From NCBI GenBank assembly GCA_002711845.1, contig PASF01000006.1, forward strand, positions 248,001 through 312,000: 64,000 nucleotides of DNA, given 5' to 3'. The stretch is from Gammaproteobacteria bacterium. GTDB taxonomy: Bacteria; Pseudomonadota; Gammaproteobacteria; Pseudomonadales; Pseudohongiellaceae. Made by a program: the position numbers and the translations under genes. This document shows positions 19,718 to 29,117 of the stretch, one piece after another; the first letter of the stretch is position 1; each line of letters begins with the position of its first letter. The notes below the pieces were generated by a model. The model was not told where the DNA came from. It did not search any database and saw only the letters and a program-made list of their open reading frames with translations.

Positions 19718-22041
19718 CGTTTGTTCTTCAGAGCCTGCTCAAACAGGGCCGCCATCGTCCCCGTCTGCCGCTTGTTCTGAGCGGCGGCGGCGAAATCCTT
19801 CTTGCGCTTGTTCGACTCGGCCGACGTCGGCCCCGGCCGTGACGGTTTGGCACCGGTCTGCGACGGCAAAGGATCGTCCAGGCGCATGGTCAGGGCGATA
19901 CGTTTACGTTCTTTGTCCACTTCCAGCACTTTGACCTTGACGATCTGACCGGCACTGACCACCTCATGCGGATCCTTGACGAATTTGTCCGACAGTGCCG
20001 AGATATGCACCAGGCCATCCTGATGCACACCGATATCAACAAAGGCACCAAAATTGGTGACATTCGTTACTGTTCCTTCCAGAATCATTGCCGGCGTCAG
20101 ATCGGTGAGCGTTTCAACGCCTTCTTTCAGGGCTGCGGTCTTGAACTCGCCGCGCGGATCGCGCCCGGGCTTTTCCAGTTCACGCAAAATATCTTCTACC
20201 GTCGGCAATCCATAGACATCGGTGACATAGTCCTTGGCCTTGAGTGATCTCAGGAAGGCACTGTCGCCCACCAGAGATTTGACTTCGCGGCCATGGCGAC
20301 GCGCGATATCTTCCACCAGCGGGTAGGATTCGGGATGCACGGATGAGGCATCCAGCGGATTTTCGCTTTCGTGAATGCGCAGAAACCCGGCGGCCTGCTC
20401 AAAGGTCTTGTCGCCAAAGCGCGGCACTTTTTTCAGGTCGCTGCGGCTGCGGAACTGGCCGTTTTTGTCGCGGAACTCCAGAATGTTGCTCACCAGAGAC
20501 TGGGTCAGACCGGACACCCGCTTAAGCAGCGGCGCCGATGCGGAGTTGACATCAACACCCACCGCATTCACACAGTCTTCCACGACGCCATCGAGACTGC
20601 GCGACAGTTTGACCTGGCTCACGTCATGCTGATACTGACCAACGCCGATGGATTTGGGTTCAATTTTCACCAGTTCGGCCAGTGGATCCTGCAGGCGCCG
20701 GGCAATCGACACTGCGCCGCGGATGGTGACGTCCAGATCCGGCAGTTCCTGGGAGGCAAATTCGGAAGCGGAATAGACGGAAGCGCCGGCCTCATTGACC
20801 AGGATACGGTTAAGCCTGAACTCGGGATGCGCCTTGCAGAAGTCAGCGACAAACTGGTCAGTTTCCCGCGACGCCGTGCCGTTGCCGATGGCAATCAGCT
20901 GTACGTTGTACTTTTCGCACATGGCGCGCAGGACGGCCGCCGCTTCGCGCGTCTTGTTCTGTGGGGCCGTGGGGAAAATGGCGCCATGATCCAGCACCCG
21001 GCCAGTCACATCAACCACACACATCTTCACCCCGGTACGCAGACCCGGGTCCAGGCCGATTGTCACCTTTTTGCCCGCTGGCGCGGCCAGTAGCAGGTCC
21101 TTGATGTTACGCGCGAAGACATTGATGGCATCTTCTTCGGCCTGATCGCGCAGCTGGGTCAGAAAGTCGGTCTGCAAATGCGTATGAATCTTCACACGCC
21201 AGGTCCAGCGCACCACTTCCTGCAACCAGGCGTCAGCCGCGCGACCTTCGTCATGCACCTGCCAGTGGGCGGCTATCATGGCCTCACAGCTGTGCCTGAC
21301 AGGCGGTGCGGCAGGGTCCACCGGAATATCGATCTTGAGATTGAGAATGCCTTCATTGCGGGCACGGAATAAGGCCATCACGCGATGCGACGGAATTTTG
21401 CTGACCGCTTCGGAGAACTCAAAGTAATCCCGATACTTGGCACCTTCCTGCTCCTTGCCGGGGATCAGCTCCGATGACAGGTGCGCTCTGGCCCAGAAAA
21501 AATCGCGCAGCTTGCCCAACAGCCCGGCATCTTCGCCGAACTGTTCAATCAGGATATGTTTGGCCCCATCAAGAGCCGCCTTGCCGTCGGCAACGCCTGC
21601 GTCGGCATTGATAAAAGCCTCTGCCTCCTGTTCCGGCACGAGTGACGGATCAGCAAACAGCCTATCGGCAAGCGGTTGCAGGCCGGCTTCCCGGGCGATC
21701 TGGGCGCGGGTCCGGCGTTTGGGTTTGTAGGGCAGGTACAGATCTTCCAGCGTGGTTTTGGTGTCGGCTGCGCGAATCTGCTGCTCCAGCGCCGGAGTCA
21801 GTTTTTCCTGTTCCCGGATACTTTTGATGATGGCATCCCGACGATCATCGAGCTCGCGCAGGTATATCAGCCGTTCCTGCAGACGACGCAACTGAATGTC
21901 ATCCAGGCCGCCGGTCACTTCTTTGCGGTAGCGCGCAATGAACGGCACGGTGGCACCATCATCCAGCATGGCCACGGTCGCAGCGACCTGCGCCGGACGG
22001 GCGGCGATCTCTTCAGCAATTTTGTCAAACATGATGCTCAT
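19714..22041 (-). CDS. tex: Tex, S1-domain RNA-binding transcription accessory protein
   Basis: About 775 residues. The N-terminal helical Tex region ([34 protein letters not shown]) is followed by a YqgF-like RNase-H fold ([31 protein letters not shown]), helix-hairpin-helix motifs ([39 protein letters not shown]) and a C-terminal S1 domain ([20 protein letters not shown]) with a basic tail. Tex binds RNA and nucleic-acid complexes and affects transcription and stress tolerance. I chose the ATG at 22041, one base past the trmJ stop, which gives the usual short N-terminus; the frame is open for 29 codons upstream. It is co-oriented with trmJ, probably as an operon. Confidence 0.95.
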   Translation of the reverse strand: MSIMFDKIAEEIAARPAQVAATVAMLDDGATVPFIARYRKEVTGGLDDIQLRRLQERLIYLRELDDRRDAIIKSIREQEKLTPALEQQIRAADTKTTLEDLYLPYKPKRRTRAQIAREAGLQPLADRLFADPSLVPEQEAEAFINADAGVADGKAALDGAKHILIEQFGEDAGLLGKLRDFFWARAHLSSELIPGKEQEGAKYRDYFEFSEAVSKIPSHRVMALFRARNEGILNLKIDIPVDPAAPPVRHSCEAMIAAHWQVHDEGRAADAWLQEVVRWTWRVKIHTHLQTDFLTQLRDQAEEDAINVFARNIKDLLLAAPAGKKVTIGLDPGLRTGVKMCVVDVTGRVLDHGAIFPTAPQNKTREAAAVLRAMCEKYNVQLIAIGNGTASRETDQFVADFCKAHPEFRLNRILVNEAGASVYSASEFASQELPDLDVTIRGAVSIARRLQDPLAELVKIEPKSIGVGQYQHDVSQVKLSRSLDGVVEDCVNAVGVDVNSASAPLLKRVSGLTQSLVSNILEFRDKNGQFRSRSDLKKVPRFGDKTFEQAAGFLRIHESENPLDASSVHPESYPLVEDIARRHGREVKSLVGDSAFLRSLKAKDYVTDVYGLPTVEDILRELEKPGRDPRGEFKTAALKEGVETLTDLTPAMILEGTVTNVTNFGAFVDIGVHQDGLVHISALSDKFVKDPHEVVSAGQIVKVKVLEVDKERKRIALTMRLDDPLPSQTGAKPSRPGPTSAESNKRKKDFAAAAQNKRQTGTMAALFEQALKNKR

Positions 22042-22042
22042 A

Positions 22043-22936
22043 CTACTTGGTATCCTTGAGTGGCTTGTTTCCAGCTTCTGCATCGCGCACCGGTTGATTG
22101 GCGTTGGCGCGCCTGACGTGCTCATCAATATAAGTCAGCACACCGCGCAGAATATTGATCTCCATGGCATCCGGGCGAATGCGGCCGAACAGGCGTCGCA
22201 TCCGCGGCATCAGCAGGCGCGGGTTTTCCGGATCATGGAAATCCATGGCCACCAGCGCCTTCTCCAGATGCTCGTAGAACAGTTCCATCTGATGGCCATC
22301 GGCCTTGGGCACGTCCCAGTACTCGTCTTCTGATGCCGGATCGTAAAGCGGCGCGTCCGCACCCAGCCGGGGGTCTCCCGCGAGTTCGAGCATGGCAATA
22401 CGCACTTCATAACAGATCACCACGACGGCGGCCGCCAGATTCAGCGAGCTGTAATCCTCATTAGCGGGTATCTGCACATGGTAGTGGCATTGTTGCAGCT
22501 CGTCGTTGGTCAGGCCGGTGTCCTCGCGACCAAACACCAGCGCGATCTGTCCACCACCGGCGTCTGCTGCACGCTGGGTCTCGAGCAGGACATGCCGCGC
22601 GCACTGACGTGGTGACAGCATGGGCCAGGGCATACGGCGTGAGCGCGCGCTGGTGCCAATGACCATTGAACAATCAGCCACCGCGTCGACCAGTGTCGGA
22701 AACACCCTGGCGCGCGCCAGCACATCGGTCGCCGAGACGGCTCGCCACACGGCCACATCACTGGGATAGTCGCGCGGATCAACCAGGCGCAGATTGGCGA
22801 TACCCATGTTTTTCAGGGCTCGGGCAGTCGCACCAATATTGCCGGGGTGGGAGGTATTGACCAGCACAACGTGGACCCGGCTGAGGTCGGGTGCGATGGG
22901 CTGAGACGGGTTGCTTGGGGGCTTGTCTGTTGGCAA
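22043..22936 (-). CDS. trmJ: tRNA (cytidine/uridine-2'-O-)-methyltransferase TrmJ
   Basis: A 297-residue SPOUT methyltransferase that methylates the 2'-OH of nucleotide 32 in several tRNAs. The SPOUT motifs are clear: [19 protein letters not shown] near the N-terminus, [15 protein letters not shown], and the knot-forming [17 protein letters not shown] helical C-terminal extension with a basic linker follows, as in TrmJ. The start is a TTG with GGAG seven bases upstream. trmJ is divergent from suhB, the same arrangement as in E. coli, and sits directly upstream of tex. Confidence 0.94.
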   Translation of the reverse strand: MPTDKPPSNPSQPIAPDLSRVHVVLVNTSHPGNIGATARALKNMGIANLRLVDPRDYPSDVAVWRAVSATDVLARARVFPTLVDAVADCSMVIGTSARSRRMPWPMLSPRQCARHVLLETQRAADAGGGQIALVFGREDTGLTNDELQQCHYHVQIPANEDYSSLNLAAAVVVICYEVRIAMLELAGDPRLGADAPLYDPASEDEYWDVPKADGHQMELFYEHLEKALVAMDFHDPENPRLLMPRMRRLFGRIRPDAMEINILRGVLTYIDEHVRRANANQPVRDAEAGNKPLKDTK

Positions 22937-22980
22937 GGAACTACTCCAGCGGTTGGTTTCAGTCAGGGGCGGGATTATAA

Positions 22981-23066
22981 CAACTAGTTAAGGACTGACT
23001 GCCAGCATTTTGCTATCATTCTCCGTCTTTTGAACCGTCCCGATTCAACCCGGGCAACTAGTTAAG
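22981..23066. promoter_or_regulatory. Direct repeat CAACTAGTTAAG in the trmJ-suhB intergenic region
   Basis: The 12-mer CAACTAGTTAAG occurs at 22981-22992 and again at 23055-23066, the second copy eight bases before the suhB start codon. Each copy contains the palindrome AACTAGTT. Two identical palindromic sites in a 138-base divergent intergenic region suggest an operator, but no regulator is known to me for this sequence. Confidence 0.35.
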
Positions 23067-23074
23067 CGAATATC

Positions 23075-23854
23075 ATGCATCCCGTTATCAATATCGCCCT
23101 CCGGGCAGCCCGCAGCGCTGCCGAACAAATCATTCACGTCAGTGATCGCCTTGACCGTGTCAGTATCCTCGAAGATAAAGACGGTGAGCTGATTACCAGT
23201 ATGGATGTGGACGCCGAGCGTACCATCCTGTATCACTTGCGCAAAGCCTATCCCGATTTCAGTGTTGAATCACGGCTGAGCGGCTACACGGCAGGCGCTG
23301 ATACCGACAATACCTGGCTGATTGATCCGCTGGCCGGTAATCGCAATTTCCAGCGTGGTTTTGGCTCGTTTTGCATCTCCATTGCCCTGAAAACCGCCAA
23401 GGGCATTGCCCACGGCGTGGTACTGAACCCGGCCGCCAACCAGGAATTCTGCGCCAGCCGGGGTGCCGGCGCACAGCTCAATGACAGCCGCATGCGCACG
23501 GGCAAACTGACGTCACTGGAAAACGCCTATGTCGGCCTGGACCCGCAACCTGCCGAGGACAGCTTCCTCGCCCAGCTGCAGGAACAGTTACTGGCGCTGC
23601 CCTGTCATATCCGCATGAGCGGTTGCGCACCACTGGACATGGTCTATGTGGCCGCCGGGCGCCTGGATGCCGGCTGGTGCCGCCCGCAGCACCAGACCTC
23701 GCTGGCCGCTGCGCAGCTGATTCTGCTGGAATCAGGCGCCCTGCTCAGCGATCCGCAAGGAAACCCGCAAACTCAGGGCAGCAAGGAACTGCTGTTTGCC
23801 AACCCCAAATGCTTCAAGCATCTGTTGCAGATACGGCAATCTCTCAAGGCATAA
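23075..23854 (+). CDS. suhB: SuhB-family protein with degenerate inositol-monophosphatase active site
   Basis: A 259-residue protein of the inositol monophosphatase family and, by position next to trmJ and N-terminus (MHPVINIALRAARSA), the SuhB orthologue. Metal-binding positions are mostly lost. The EESG of E. coli SuhB aligns with R67-L68-S69-G70, the DPLDGT motif reads D84-P-L-A87-G-N, and the C-terminal catalytic Asp of PWDFAAG aligns with S209 in QTSLAAAQ. Only D84 remains. Fold-determining segments (SRGAGAQLN, LDMVYVAAGRLDAG) are kept. It is therefore probably not a phosphatase. E. coli SuhB has a second role in rRNA antitermination with NusA that does not need catalysis, and I infer that this role is what is conserved here. 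Alignment was by eye. Confidence 0.88.
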   Translation: MHPVINIALRAARSAAEQIIHVSDRLDRVSILEDKDGELITSMDVDAERTILYHLRKAYPDFSVESRLSGYTAGADTDNTWLIDPLAGNRNFQRGFGSFCISIALKTAKGIAHGVVLNPAANQEFCASRGAGAQLNDSRMRTGKLTSLENAYVGLDPQPAEDSFLAQLQEQLLALPCHIRMSGCAPLDMVYVAAGRLDAGWCRPQHQTSLAAAQLILLESGALLSDPQGNPQTQGSKELLFANPKCFKHLLQIRQSLKA

Positions 23855-23900
23855 CACCCCCAAAGAACCTCAACCCGACAGATTACCGCGATGGCCTGAT

Positions 23901-25280
23901 ATGGCAGAAAAAAGGGCAAACAAGCGTTACCAACTGACCAACGGGCCCATCGCGTCAACACTGGTCAGCATGACCATCCCGATGATACTGGGCATGCTGA
24001 TGATGTTCAGTTTCAATCTGGTTGATACCTTTTTTATCAGCATGCTGGGCACCGAAGCCCTGTCCGCCATCAGCTTCACCTTTCCGGTCACCTTCACCAT
24101 CATGAGCCTGGCCATCGGCCTGAGCATTGGCACCTCGGCCGTGGTGGCCAAATACATCGGTCGCGGCGAAACAGAGAAGGCCAAGGAAGCATCCACCGTC
24201 ACCAATTACGTCGCCATGGCACTGGCCGGGGTTCTGGCCCTGGTCGGCTACCTGTTGATGGACCAGATCTTCCTGCTGCTGGGCGCATCGGAAAGCCTGT
24301 TGCCCGCCATCCGCGACTACATGGATATCTGGTTGCCGACCAGCATCCTGCTGGTGGCACTGATCTGCGCCAATTCGGTCCTGCGCGCCAACGGCGACAC
24401 ACGCACGCCCAGTATCGTCATGGCCAGCGCCGGGCTGGTCAATGCGGCCCTGGACCCGCTGCTCATTTTCGGCTGGGGGCCGGTACCGGCCATGGGAATT
24501 CAGGGTGCTGCGCTGGCCACCCTGTTCTCCTGGGTAGGGGCCTGCATTTTCCTGTTCTATTTCCTCGCCATCCGTCACGAATTGATTCACAAAGGACTGC
24601 CCTCGGCACAAGTATTCAAAACATCGGCGCGGGAAATGTTGCGTATCGGCATCCCGGCCTCGGGTGCCAATATGATGACCCCGATTGCCGCCGGGGTGAT
24701 GACGGCCATCATTGCCGGCTACGGAGACACCGCCGTGGCCGCCTTCGGTGTCGGTTCCCGACTGGAGTCCATGGCCTGCATGGTCATTCTGGCCCTGTCG
24801 AGCACCCTGCCCCCGTTTGTCAGCCAGAACCTGGGCGCCGGCAAACTTGACCGCATTGACGAGGCCTGCCGCCTGTCAATGCGGTTTGTGCTGGGCTGGC
24901 AGCTCCTGATCTATGTCCTGATGGCAGCCGGAGCCTCGCTTATCGCCTGGGTGTTTACCCGCGATGAGGAAGTCGCCAGTATCATCCGCCTGTACATCTG
25001 GATCATGCCGCTGAGCTACGGTATGCAGGGCGTCATCATCCTGTGCAACTCGGCGCTGAACGCCATTCACCGGCCCATGGTGGCGCTGTACCTGAGCATC
25101 GCCCGGTTCTTTGTGTTTTATGTACCGCTGGCCTGGCTTGGCAGTTCGCTGTTTGGTCTGCCGGGATTCTTCGGCGGGGCGTTTGCCGGCAATGTGTTGA
25201 TGGCAGCGCTGTCATGGCTGACCTTTCGCCGGGTCATGGCGGCGGAACGGGCTCACCTTGAGGTCGCCGGCACCGCCTGA
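23901..25280 (+). CDS. MATE family efflux transporter
   Basis: A 459-residue membrane protein with 12 hydrophobic segments in two similar halves. The N-terminal half begins GPIASTLVSMTIPMILGM and carries NLVDTFFISMLGTEALSAIS, and the second half has the matching RIGIPASGANMMTPIAAGVM. This is the pattern of the multidrug and toxic compound extrusion family (Na+ or H+ antiporters). Substrate is unknown. I chose the ATG at 23901 (MAEKRANKRYQLTNG); the frame is open upstream into suhB but that extension is out of keeping with the family. Confidence 0.92.
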   Translation: MAEKRANKRYQLTNGPIASTLVSMTIPMILGMLMMFSFNLVDTFFISMLGTEALSAISFTFPVTFTIMSLAIGLSIGTSAVVAKYIGRGETEKAKEASTVTNYVAMALAGVLALVGYLLMDQIFLLLGASESLLPAIRDYMDIWLPTSILLVALICANSVLRANGDTRTPSIVMASAGLVNAALDPLLIFGWGPVPAMGIQGAALATLFSWVGACIFLFYFLAIRHELIHKGLPSAQVFKTSAREMLRIGIPASGANMMTPIAAGVMTAIIAGYGDTAVAAFGVGSRLESMACMVILALSSTLPPFVSQNLGAGKLDRIDEACRLSMRFVLGWQLLIYVLMAAGASLIAWVFTRDEEVASIIRLYIWIMPLSYGMQGVIILCNSALNAIHRPMVALYLSIARFFVFYVPLAWLGSSLFGLPGFFGGAFAGNVLMAALSWLTFRRVMAAERAHLEVAGTA

Positions 25281-25344
25281 CCAGGTTAGCCGACAGTCCT
25301 GCAAAACTCTGGCCTGAACCGCACACTTGATTTATGCTTCCCGG

Positions 25345-25899
25345 ATGGATGCACTTACAGCTTTACACAACCGGGTATCCGTATCCCGGCTTACTGATCC
25401 CGCCCCGGACCCGCTCGCTCTCGACAACATGTTCAAGGCGGCCATGCGCGCGCCTGACCATGGTCTGCTCCGGCCCTGGCGTTTCCTGGTACTGCAGGGC
25501 GCCGCTCGCGAACGTCTGGGCGAACTGTTTGCTCAGGCTGCGTTGGCTGATGAACCGGAACTGCCAGCCGCGAAGCTCGACAAACTGCGTGGCAAACCCT
25601 TGCGGGCACCCATGATCATCGTGGGTATCTGCAGCCCCAGAGACCACCCCAAAGTACCGCTACTCGAGCAGCAACTGGCGGCCGGCGCCGCCATTGACAA
25701 TTTGCTGATCGCGGCCCATGCGCAGGACATTGGCGCTATCTGGCGCACCGGCCCGATGGCGACGCATGACACGGTGACACGGGGCCTGGGCCTGACCGAA
25801 CAGGAGAGTCTTCTGGCGTTCCTCTACCTGGGCACACCGGACGGACCGCGGCGTCCGTTAAAAGAAGAAGACTTCCAACCCTATGTTCAGGACTGGTAA
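25345..25899 (+). CDS. YdjA-type nitroreductase family protein
   Basis: A 184-residue flavin-dependent nitroreductase-fold protein resembling E. coli YdjA. Shared features are the start MDALTALHNRVSVSRLTDPAP, the MRAPDHGLLRPWRF segment, the RAPMIIV strand, KVPLLEQQLAAGAAIDNLL, and GAIWRTGPM with LAFLYLGTP. These proteins bind FMN and are small single-domain members of the family; the physiological substrate is unclear. The start at 25345 matches YdjA; a TTG at 25327 would add six residues. It abuts the following acyltransferase gene directly (TAA then ATG), which suggests cotranscription. Confidence 0.9.
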   Translation: MDALTALHNRVSVSRLTDPAPDPLALDNMFKAAMRAPDHGLLRPWRFLVLQGAARERLGELFAQAALADEPELPAAKLDKLRGKPLRAPMIIVGICSPRDHPKVPLLEQQLAAGAAIDNLLIAAHAQDIGAIWRTGPMATHDTVTRGLGLTEQESLLAFLYLGTPDGPRRPLKEEDFQPYVQDW

Positions 25900-26511
25900 A
25901 TGCCCGACTCGACACCCAAAAAAATAACAACAATGCGCACCACCATATTCAACACACCCTTGCTGACACCGCTGTTGCGCGGTATCTCGGCTGGCCTGCT
26001 GGCCCTGATGGGCTGGCGGGCAATCGGCAAACCCTTACAGGACCAGCGTTTTGTGCTGATTGGCGCCCCGCACACCAGCAATTGGGATTTTCCGCTGATG
26101 CTGATGGTGGTGCTGAAGCTGGAGCTGAAACCGCACTGGATGGGCAAACACAGCCTGTTCATGTTTCCATTTGGTGGCCTGATGCGCTGGCTGGGGGGTA
26201 TCCCCATCGACCGGCGCAGCCATCACGGCATTGTCGACCAGGTAGCCGCACAATATCAGCAAAACCCGCAACTGGTGGTCCTGGTGCCACCGGAGGGCAC
26301 CCGCAAAAAAGTACAGGCCTGGAAGACCGGCTTCTACCATATCGCCAACAATGCCGGCGTACCCATTCTGATGGGTTACCTGGATGTCAGCAGAAAAGAG
26401 GCGGGACTGGCAGACTTTTTTTACCCGACTGGCGACGTCGACGCGGACATCAAAAAGATCCGCGCGTTTTACGCCACCAAACGGGGTATCAGGCCCGAGA
26501 ACGCAGATTGA
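25900..26511 (+). CDS. PlsC-like lysophospholipid acyltransferase family protein
   Basis: A 203-residue acyltransferase of the glycerophosphate-acyltransferase type. The catalytic HX4D motif is HTSNWD and the second conserved motif is PPEGTR; an RWLGGIPIDRR segment between them also fits the family. One hydrophobic stretch (LLRGISAGLLALMGW) would anchor it to the inner membrane. The acceptor is unknown. It starts immediately after the nitroreductase stop codon and its 3' end overlaps the convergent TetR gene by 23 bases. Confidence 0.88.
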   Translation: MPDSTPKKITTMRTTIFNTPLLTPLLRGISAGLLALMGWRAIGKPLQDQRFVLIGAPHTSNWDFPLMLMVVLKLELKPHWMGKHSLFMFPFGGLMRWLGGIPIDRRSHHGIVDQVAAQYQQNPQLVVLVPPEGTRKKVQAWKTGFYHIANNAGVPILMGYLDVSRKEAGLADFFYPTGDVDADIKKIRAFYATKRGIRPENAD

Positions 26512-27289
26512 CCTGAGCGTCGGCAGTTTCCGGCTCAGTGTGGGTCGCGTGTTCCGGTTGATAGTTCAGACTGCTCAGCACATGCCCGAACACAAAATCG
26601 GCATAGTCGGCGATACCCACCTTGAGATGCTGGAATTTCCAGCGCTTCAGGTACCATTGCTGGAGCATGGCGGTGGTGCTGGCAGCCAGCAGGGTCGGGT
26701 TGCCGTCGTCGCGGAACACACCGGCCCTGATGCCTTCCCGAAAGATCTCTTCCAGTCGCTGATCGAACTTCAGTTCCATCTGTGTCGCCGCTTCCCGTTG
26801 GGCTTTGTCCAGACCCTTGGCCTCTATGAAACAGAAGTAATACCAGGGGTGCATGATGTCGTTCATGTACAGATCCGCGCAGATGACTGCTTTCAGTCGC
26901 TGATAAGGATCCAGCTGGTGCTGTTCCAGATCGCTCATCACGTCATCAATGGTTTGCCGGACCACCGCCTCGATGGCTGATGCCAGGTCGGACTTACTGC
27001 CAATGTAGGCGTACAGGCCACCCATGCTGATCTGCGTTTCACGGCTCAGGTCGCGCAGGCTCATGGAATGAAATCCCTGACTGTTGGCCAGGCGAAACGT
27101 GCAGGTAAAAATCTTCTGCAAATTACGCAGGGCCGTTCGGCCGTTTTTGATCTGCATGCGTTCGTGATGCACAGCGAAGACACGCTGCCACAAAGGCTCG
27201 CCTTCAAGCGTCCAGGTCCGACGAAACGCGTCGATACTGGTGTCCTGGGGCCATGCGCTGGTTATTGTTTCCACGACGTTATTGTCCAT
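26489..27289 (-). CDS. TetR family transcriptional regulator
   Basis: A 266-residue regulator. A helix-turn-helix of the TetR type lies at about residues 55-105 (LQKIFTCTFRLANSQGFHSMSLRDLSRETQISMGGLYAYIGSKSDL, with the turn at ISMGGLYAYIG). The C-terminal part is a helical ligand-binding and dimerisation domain. An unusual 50-residue N-terminal extension precedes the DNA-binding domain. The gene lies 115 bases downstream of, and in the same direction as, the TauE/SafE-like gene, so it may respond to a compound handled by that protein or by the nearby nitroreductase/acyltransferase pair. This is context only. Confidence 0.88.
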   Translation of the reverse strand: MDNNVVETITSAWPQDTSIDAFRRTWTLEGEPLWQRVFAVHHERMQIKNGRTALRNLQKIFTCTFRLANSQGFHSMSLRDLSRETQISMGGLYAYIGSKSDLASAIEAVVRQTIDDVMSDLEQHQLDPYQRLKAVICADLYMNDIMHPWYYFCFIEAKGLDKAQREAATQMELKFDQRLEEIFREGIRAGVFRDDGNPTLLAASTTAMLQQWYLKRWKFQHLKVGIADYADFVFGHVLSSLNYQPEHATHTEPETADAQVNLRSRA

Positions 27290-27404
27290 AGCTATCCACC
27301 CTGGATGTCTCCCTGTAAAAGCTTTTCTGCTGAATAAGGCAGCGGGTAACCGGTAAGTCTACAGCAACAACCTTTGCCAGGACAGCTTCCCGCCCCGTCG
27401 GCCT

Positions 27405-28112
27405 TCACAGCCATGCGGTGACCACGGCATAAAGGCCGGACATGGCGCATAGCGTCAGCGAGCCGGCGCGAATGGCGTTGGCGGGCAAGCGATGCATGGT
27501 TCTGCGAGCAACCCAGTAACCCAGCACGGTTGCCGGCAGCAGCGGTAATGACAACCACACATGGATCATACCAAAATGCCCGATGGGCGCAAGAATAATC
27601 AATGAAATCAGACAGCTGACAACGAAAAACGCAGCCAGATTGGCGCGTATCAGCGCCAGGTCCTGGTGTTGCCAAAGCAGCGCCATCGGCGGTCCGCCAA
27701 TGGAGGTGCTGGTGCCCATGAAACCGGAAAGAAACCCGGCAGTCATCATTCTGCCCGGCGTGGGATGCCAGCGCAACGACGACAGGCTGACCGCCACGGC
27801 AAACAGCACCGACATGCCTATCCACAGCGCCAGCATGTTCTTGTCAATCAATAACAACAGGCCCGCGCCCGCCAGAGAACCAGGCACCCGACCCATCACG
27901 GCGGCTTTAAGGCCCAGCAGCGACACACCGTCACGAAACGCCCAGGCATTCACCAGCGACAGCACCAGCGCACACACCGTCACCGGAGCAGGCACAAAAT
28001 CGGGGTTGATAAAGAACAGCACCGGCGCGGCAATCACGGCCAGACCGAAGCCAACTGCGGTCTGGACAAACGCCCCGACAAACACCAGTACCATCGCTAT
28101 CAACATATCCAT
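27405..28112 (-). CDS. TauE/SafE family sulfite exporter-like membrane protein
   Basis: A 235-residue membrane protein with seven to eight hydrophobic helices and the two repeated motifs of the TauE/SafE (DUF81) family: GAFVQTAVGFGLAVIAAPVL near the N-terminus and GFLSGFMGTSTSIGGPPMAL in the middle. Members export or import organosulfur or anionic compounds; the substrate cannot be told from the sequence. I chose the ATG at 28112, which begins MDMLIAMVLVFVG and has GGACGG upstream; the frame is open 17 codons further. Divergent from the radical SAM gene. Confidence 0.88.
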   Translation of the reverse strand: MDMLIAMVLVFVGAFVQTAVGFGLAVIAAPVLFFINPDFVPAPVTVCALVLSLVNAWAFRDGVSLLGLKAAVMGRVPGSLAGAGLLLLIDKNMLALWIGMSVLFAVAVSLSSLRWHPTPGRMMTAGFLSGFMGTSTSIGGPPMALLWQHQDLALIRANLAAFFVVSCLISLIILAPIGHFGMIHVWLSLPLLPATVLGYWVARRTMHRLPANAIRAGSLTLCAMSGLYAVVTAWL

Positions 28113-28190
28113 TCGAGCCGTCCGCAGCACAAAACACGGCATTTTACGCGAAGCCAGCGCCAAGGTCGCCTCCGGTGTTATACTGCCGCC

Positions 28191-29081
28191 ATGTATCCTT
28201 TATCCTACATTGAACCGGTATTCAGGCCACCCAGCGAGTGGAAATCCCTGATTCTGCAGGTCACCAATGGCTGCTCGTGGAATAACTGTACCTTTTGCGA
28301 CATGTATACGGCGGAACAGAAACGTTTCAAGCCGGCACCCATGTCGCAGCTGGAAACCCAGCTGCGAGGAATCGTCGAGGCGGGCTACCCGGTTTACCGC
28401 GTGTTCCTGGCCGATGGCGATGCCATGACGCTGTCGGTCCGCCGGCTACATGAGATCATGGATCTGCTGAACCGCTGGCTGCCGCACAAACCCCGGGTCA
28501 GCGCCTATTGTCTGCCACGCAACCTGAAAAACAAATCCGTGGCAGACCTGCGTGAGCTGCGTGAGAAAGGTCTGAGCCTGATGTATGTGGGCTGTGAGAC
28601 CGGCGACAATGAACTGCTGACCCTGATCGAAAAAGGCGAAAGCTTTGACAGCTCATTGGCGGCGCTGGAAAAAATGAAAGCGGCCGGGATCAAAAGCTCA
28701 GTAATGGTACTCAACGGGCTGGGCGGGCCCGAGCTCAGTGAACGGCATGCCATCGAAAGCGCACGCCTGATGAATGCAGCACAACCCGAATACCTGTCGA
28801 CCCTGGTGGTGGACTTTCCCAAAGGCAGTGAACGTTTCGAAAAGAATTTTAACGGCCGCTGGCGGCAGCTCAACAAATCGGAGCTGTTTCGCGAAATGGA
28901 AATCCTGTTGGAGAGCCTGGCGCTGGACAGCACCATTTTTCGCAGTGACCACGCATCCAACTATCTGGTGCTCAAAGGCGTGCTCGGCAAAGACAAGGCG
29001 CAGATGCTGGAAACAGTGCGTACCGCCATTCATCAACCGGGCCGCATCGCGCTGCGGGAAGAGTGGCAACGCGGCCTGTAA
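28191..29081 (+). CDS. Radical SAM protein with CX4CX2C cluster motif
   Basis: A 296-residue radical SAM enzyme. The iron-sulfur motif is C28-S-W-N-N-C33-T-F-C36, giving CX4CX2C spacing instead of the common CX3CX2C. The following sequence (DGDAMTLSVRRL, GLSLMYVGCETGDNELL, MVLNGLGG) matches the Elp3/MiaB-like radical SAM core. No accessory B12, SPASM or TRAM domain is present. The family with TNGCSWNNCTFCDMY is widespread, but I do not know its substrate. The gene is convergent with the formaldehyde dehydrogenase gene and divergent from the TauE-like gene. Confidence 0.85.
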   Translation: MYPLSYIEPVFRPPSEWKSLILQVTNGCSWNNCTFCDMYTAEQKRFKPAPMSQLETQLRGIVEAGYPVYRVFLADGDAMTLSVRRLHEIMDLLNRWLPHKPRVSAYCLPRNLKNKSVADLRELREKGLSLMYVGCETGDNELLTLIEKGESFDSSLAALEKMKAAGIKSSVMVLNGLGGPELSERHAIESARLMNAAQPEYLSTLVVDFPKGSERFEKNFNGRWRQLNKSELFREMEILLESLALDSTIFRSDHASNYLVLKGVLGKDKAQMLETVRTAIHQPGRIALREEWQRGL

Positions 29082-29117
29082 TCCGACGCTGCCATCTTCG
29101 TCATGATGACGACGTCG

